NCBI GenBank assembly: GCA_016714975.1 | Contig: JADKBR010000001.1 | Location: 687,421-751,420, forward strand | DNA: 64,000 bases | Source of the DNA: Candidatus Dechloromonas phosphorivorans | GTDB taxonomy: Bacteria > Pseudomonadota > Gammaproteobacteria > Burkholderiales > Rhodocyclaceae | Direction of reading: 5' to 3' | In this document: piece after piece, positions 59,751 through 64,000 of the stretch | Numbering within the stretch: position 1 is the first letter of the stretch | How the letters are laid out: every line of letters begins with the position of its first letter | The notes under the pieces: generated by a model | Databases searched by the model: none | Seen by the model: the letters and a program-made list of their open reading frames with translations, nothing else | Told to the model about the DNA's origin: nothing | Made by a program: the position numbers and the translations under genes

Positions 59751-60844
59751 GCGGCCAGCGCCGGATAGTCGAGATAACCCTTCTCGCCCCCCTGGTAGAA
59801 GGTCGGCATGTCGGGTTCGTTGAGCGGCGCCTGGCGGGCGAAACGCTCGACGAGGTCCGGGTTGGCGATCCACGCCCGGCCAAAGGCCACCGCATCGCAG
59901 AGGCCGGCGGCCAGCCGCGTCTCGGCGGACGTCCGGTCGAAGCCGCCATTGGCAATGATCGGCATCGTCGCCAATGGCCGGAAGTGCGCGCCGACGTCGG
60001 CCAGGCCGTGCGGCGCATCGTCGAGTTGGTGCGGCAGGAAGGGCTCGGTCAGGTGCAGGAAGGCGAGGCCATAGCCGTTGGCGCGCCGGACGATGTACTC
60101 CCACATCGGCACCGTGTCCTCATCGACGCTGACGCCGTGGAAGCGGTTCATCATCGGGTTCAGCCGGAAGCCGACGCGGTCGAAGGGCATGGCCTCGCCG
60201 ACGGCGTCGAGCACTTCAAAGAAGAAGCGCGCCCGGTTTTCATGGCTGCCGCCGTATTCGTCATCGCGCTGATTCGCCTGGCGCGAGAAGAACTGGTGGA
60301 ACAGGTAGCCGTTGGACGAATGGATCTCGATCCCGTCGAAACCGGCGGCCATGGCGTTGGCGGCGCCGCGCCGGAAATCGGCCACGATGGCCTTGATCTC
60401 GTCGCGGGTCAGCGCGTGCGGCGTGACGGTGTCGGGGTTGCCGGTCGTCGAAAACATCTTCCACAGCGGGTTGACCGCGGAAGGCGCCACCGGCGGCTGG
60501 CCATCGTGGAATTCGGGCAGCGACAGGCGGCCGCAATGCCAGAGCTGGCAGACGATCAGCCCGCCGGCAGCGTGCACGGCATTGGTCACCAGTCGCCAGC
60601 CGGCGACCTGCTCGGCCGACCAGATGCCCGGCGTGAAGGGATAGCCGCGCGCCTGCGGCGAAACGATGGTGCCCTCGGAAACGATCAGCCCGGCGCCGGC
60701 TCGCTGCGCGTAGTAGCGCGCCATCATCTCCGTCGGCACGTAGCCGGGGTTGTCGGTACGGCAGCGCGTCAGCGGCGCCATGACGACGCGGTTCTTCAGT
60801 TCAAGGGCGCCGAGGCGGACGGGGGTGAGCAGTTGCTGGGACAT
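59747..60844 (-). CDS. Old yellow enzyme family NADH:flavin oxidoreductase / alkene reductase
   Basis: 365 residues from ATG 60844: LTPVRLGALELKNRVVMAPLTRCRTDNPG, the FMN and substrate motifs VCQLWHCGR, GIEIHSSNGYLFHQFFSRQANQRDDEYGG (His-x-x-Asn pair), RVGFRLNPMMN, MPIIANGGFD, GRAWIANPDLVERFA. Reduces activated C=C bonds with NAD(P)H. Translationally coupled to dacB, an unexpected partner. Confidence 0.9.
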   Translation of the reverse strand: MSQQLLTPVRLGALELKNRVVMAPLTRCRTDNPGYVPTEMMARYYAQRAGAGLIVSEGTIVSPQARGYPFTPGIWSAEQVAGWRLVTNAVHAAGGLIVCQLWHCGRLSLPEFHDGQPPVAPSAVNPLWKMFSTTGNPDTVTPHALTRDEIKAIVADFRRGAANAMAAGFDGIEIHSSNGYLFHQFFSRQANQRDDEYGGSHENRARFFFEVLDAVGEAMPFDRVGFRLNPMMNRFHGVSVDEDTVPMWEYIVRRANGYGLAFLHLTEPFLPHQLDDAPHGLADVGAHFRPLATMPIIANGGFDRTSAETRLAAGLCDAVAFGRAWIANPDLVERFARQAPLNEPDMPTFYQGGEKGYLDYPALAA

Positions 60845-61185
60845 GGCGGTAAATGGGGAGCGTGAAAGCTTCCATTTTACTTGCCGGGCGAGGTTCGCGG
60901 TAACCGACACCGTTTCTGCCGGGACCGCGGGCGGCATTTGCGGAAACACTGATCCGTACCTCACCCCGGCGCCGGTCCAGATCCCGCCAGTTGATCTTCC
61001 GGGATCCTGGCATGCGCCGGAGCGACGTGGCCTCGGGCCGGGACGAACCCCGGATGAATCGGCGCTTCCTTGGCAGTTCGTGCGGGCACATTGCCGGGTC
61101 GGGCTACCGTCGGGTCTGCACGACTCTTTGGTTCCCGAGTGGGGTTTGTCGGACAATGTCGGATTGTCCCTGGATCATCATTCCC
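60845..61185. other. Divergent intergenic region before hsdM
   Basis: 341 bases between OYE (minus) and hsdM (plus). A weak promoter-like pair for hsdM exists (TTGGTT 61128-61133, 18 bases, GACAAT 61152-61157). Nothing else recognisable; open frames running into hsdM lack start signals. Confidence 0.4.
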
Positions 61186-62809
61186 ATGCTCTGGATCGCC
61201 CCCTCCGAAAAAGACGCCGCCGCCACCTCGCTCGAAAAGCGCCTGTGGGATGCCGCCGACCAGTTCCGCGCCAATTCCGGCCTCAAGGCGCAGGAATACT
61301 CCGGCCCCATCCTCGGCCTGATCTTCCTGCGCTTTGCCGAAGTCCGCTTCGCCATCCAGCGCAGCAAGCTCGAAGGCGCCAGCGCGTCATCGCGGCGCGG
61401 CAGCCGGGTCGATGAACCCGCCGCCTACCACGCCGAAGGCATCCTCTACCTCGCCCCCGAGGCGCGCTTCGACTACCTGCTGACGCTGCCCGAGGTGGCC
61501 GACATCGGCGCCAAGGTCAATGCGGCGATGCGCGAGATCGAAAAGCACAACCCGCAGCTTGCCGGCGTGCTGCCCAAGACCTACAACCTGTTCACCAGCA
61601 CCCTGCTCAAGGAACTGCTCAAGAAGGTCTCCGAGATTCCGGCCACGCTCGACTACGACGCCTTCGGCCGCATCTACGAATACTTCCTCGGCGCCTTCGC
61701 CATGACCGAGGGCCAGGGCGGCGGCGAGTTCTACACGCCCTCCAGCATCGTCAAGCTGCTGGCCGAAATCATCGAACCCTTCCACGGCCGCATCCTCGAC
61801 CCCGCCTGCGGCTCTGGCGGCATGTTCGTGCAGTCGGCGCGCTTCGTCGCCGAGCACCAGAAGAACCCCGCCGCCGAACTCGCCATCTGCGGCGTCGAAA
61901 AGACCGACGAAACCGGCCGCCTGTGCCGCCTCAACCTCGCCGTGCATGGGCTGGAAGGCGACATCAAGCACGGCGGCAACATCAACAGCTACTACGACGA
62001 CCCGCACGCCGCCACCGGCCGGTTCGACTTCGTCCTCGCCAATCCGCCCTTCAACGTCAATGCGGTGGACAAGGAACGGCTCAAGGACATGGTCGGCGCC
62101 GGTCGCCGCTTCCCCTTCGGCCTGCCGCGCACCGACAACGCCAACTACCTGTGGATTCAGCTCTTCTACTCGGCGCTCAACGCCACCGGCCGCGCCGGCT
62201 TCGTCATGGCCAACTCGGCCTCCGATGCCCGCTCCAGCGAGCAGGAACTGCGGCAGAAGCTGATCGAAGCGCGGGCGGTCGATGTCATGGTCGCCGTCGG
62301 CCCCAACATGTTCTACACCGTCACGCTGCCGTGCACGCTGTGGTTCTTCGACAAGGGCAAGGCCAAGACCCAGCGCGCCGACACCGTGCTCTTCATCGAC
62401 GCCCGCCACATCTACCGGCAGGTGGATCGCGCCCACCGCGACTGGACACCGGCGCAGATCGGCTTCATCGCCAACCTCGTCCGCCTCTATCGCGGCGAGG
62501 CGCTCGACACCACCGTCGGCGGTGTCGAAACGGCGGGCAAGCTCGGCGAAATCTTCGGTGAAACGCCGGTCTACCGCGACATCCCCGGCCTGTGCAAGGC
62601 GGCGACGCTGGCCGAGATCGAAGCCCAGGGCTGGTCGCTCAACCCCGGCCGCTACGTCGGCGTCGCGCCGGGCGAGGAGGTCAGCGACGAGGACTTCAAG
62701 GAACAGCTCGAAACCCTGAACGAGGAACTGGAAGTGCTGAACGCCCAGGCGCGGGAACTGGAGCAGACCATCGCCGCGAATGTGGCGGGGATTCTGGAGG
62801 CGCGTGATC

Positions 62810-64000
<1,191 letters not shown>

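Overview
The window is 64 kb of a GC-rich betaproteobacterial chromosome. A Rhodocyclaceae-type organism (Dechloromonas/Azonexus/Accumulibacter neighbourhood) is my best guess. The reasons are gene order (pepP-ubiH, dusB-fis-purH-purD, hemC-hemD-hemX-hemY, coaE-zapD-yacG), aerobic ubiquinone and haem genes, and protein character; the genus is inference. No rRNA, tRNA or CRISPR array was seen.

Layout. 0-21.8 kb is clean core metabolism. It holds quinone synthesis (ubiH, menA-like), dusB-fis, purine synthesis (purH, purD), haem synthesis (hemF and the hemCDXY operon), a TPMT-family methyltransferase, a META-domain lipoprotein, a PPK2-family kinase with a histone-H1-like tail, yggX, rpiA, an AAAAKP-repeat protein, dnaE, a PliG-like secreted protein and an enoyl-CoA hydratase. 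21.8-25.6 kb is a caspase-like (metacaspase/orthocaspase) locus: an intact secreted-type protease, a deleted and frameshifted paralogue, a zinc-ribbon membrane protein and a small exported protein. 25.7-28.9 kb is a tight three-gene envelope operon (GT-C glycosyltransferase, sialidase-like Asp-box protein, membrane protein). 29.1-29.7 kb holds very small genes.

30.2-36.15 kb is an AT-richer integrative element inserted at the 3' end of zapD. A tyrosine integrase sits next to one end, and a 14-bp att-like repeat flanks the element. The zapD C-terminus is rebuilt at one junction and a remnant is left beside yacG at the other. Its cargo is an AlpA regulator, an HNH/AP2-like protein, an HTH protein and several unknowns. 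Left of it in coordinates is yacG; right of it the minus-strand series zapD, coaE, SPOR protein, TrpB2-type tryptophan synthase and sirtuin.

40.6-49.6 kb is a copper/silver efflux locus: cusF-cusC-cusB(CusF domain)-cusA on the minus strand, divergent from cusR-cusS, with a perfect palindromic Cus/Cop-type box between them. A ~530-bp hairpin element with ~210-nt arms sits between cusB and cusA. 49.6-57.5 kb carries an alpha/beta hydrolase, an LplT/PlsC-type fusion, ubiA, a cytochrome c'-like protein, a PilZ protein, ubiD, a small membrane protein and a NUDIX hydrolase. 57.6-60.8 kb is a minus-strand operon OYE-dacB-4Fe4S protein. The right edge holds hsdM and the start of hsdS of a type I restriction-modification system.

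Important caveat: between about 37.2 and 57.0 kb almost every long gene carries single-base frameshifts, including the normally essential coaE and ubiA, whereas 0-21 kb and the integrated element are clean. I treat most of these as probable sequence or assembly errors, not true pseudogenes, and give whole-gene spans with approximate break positions.
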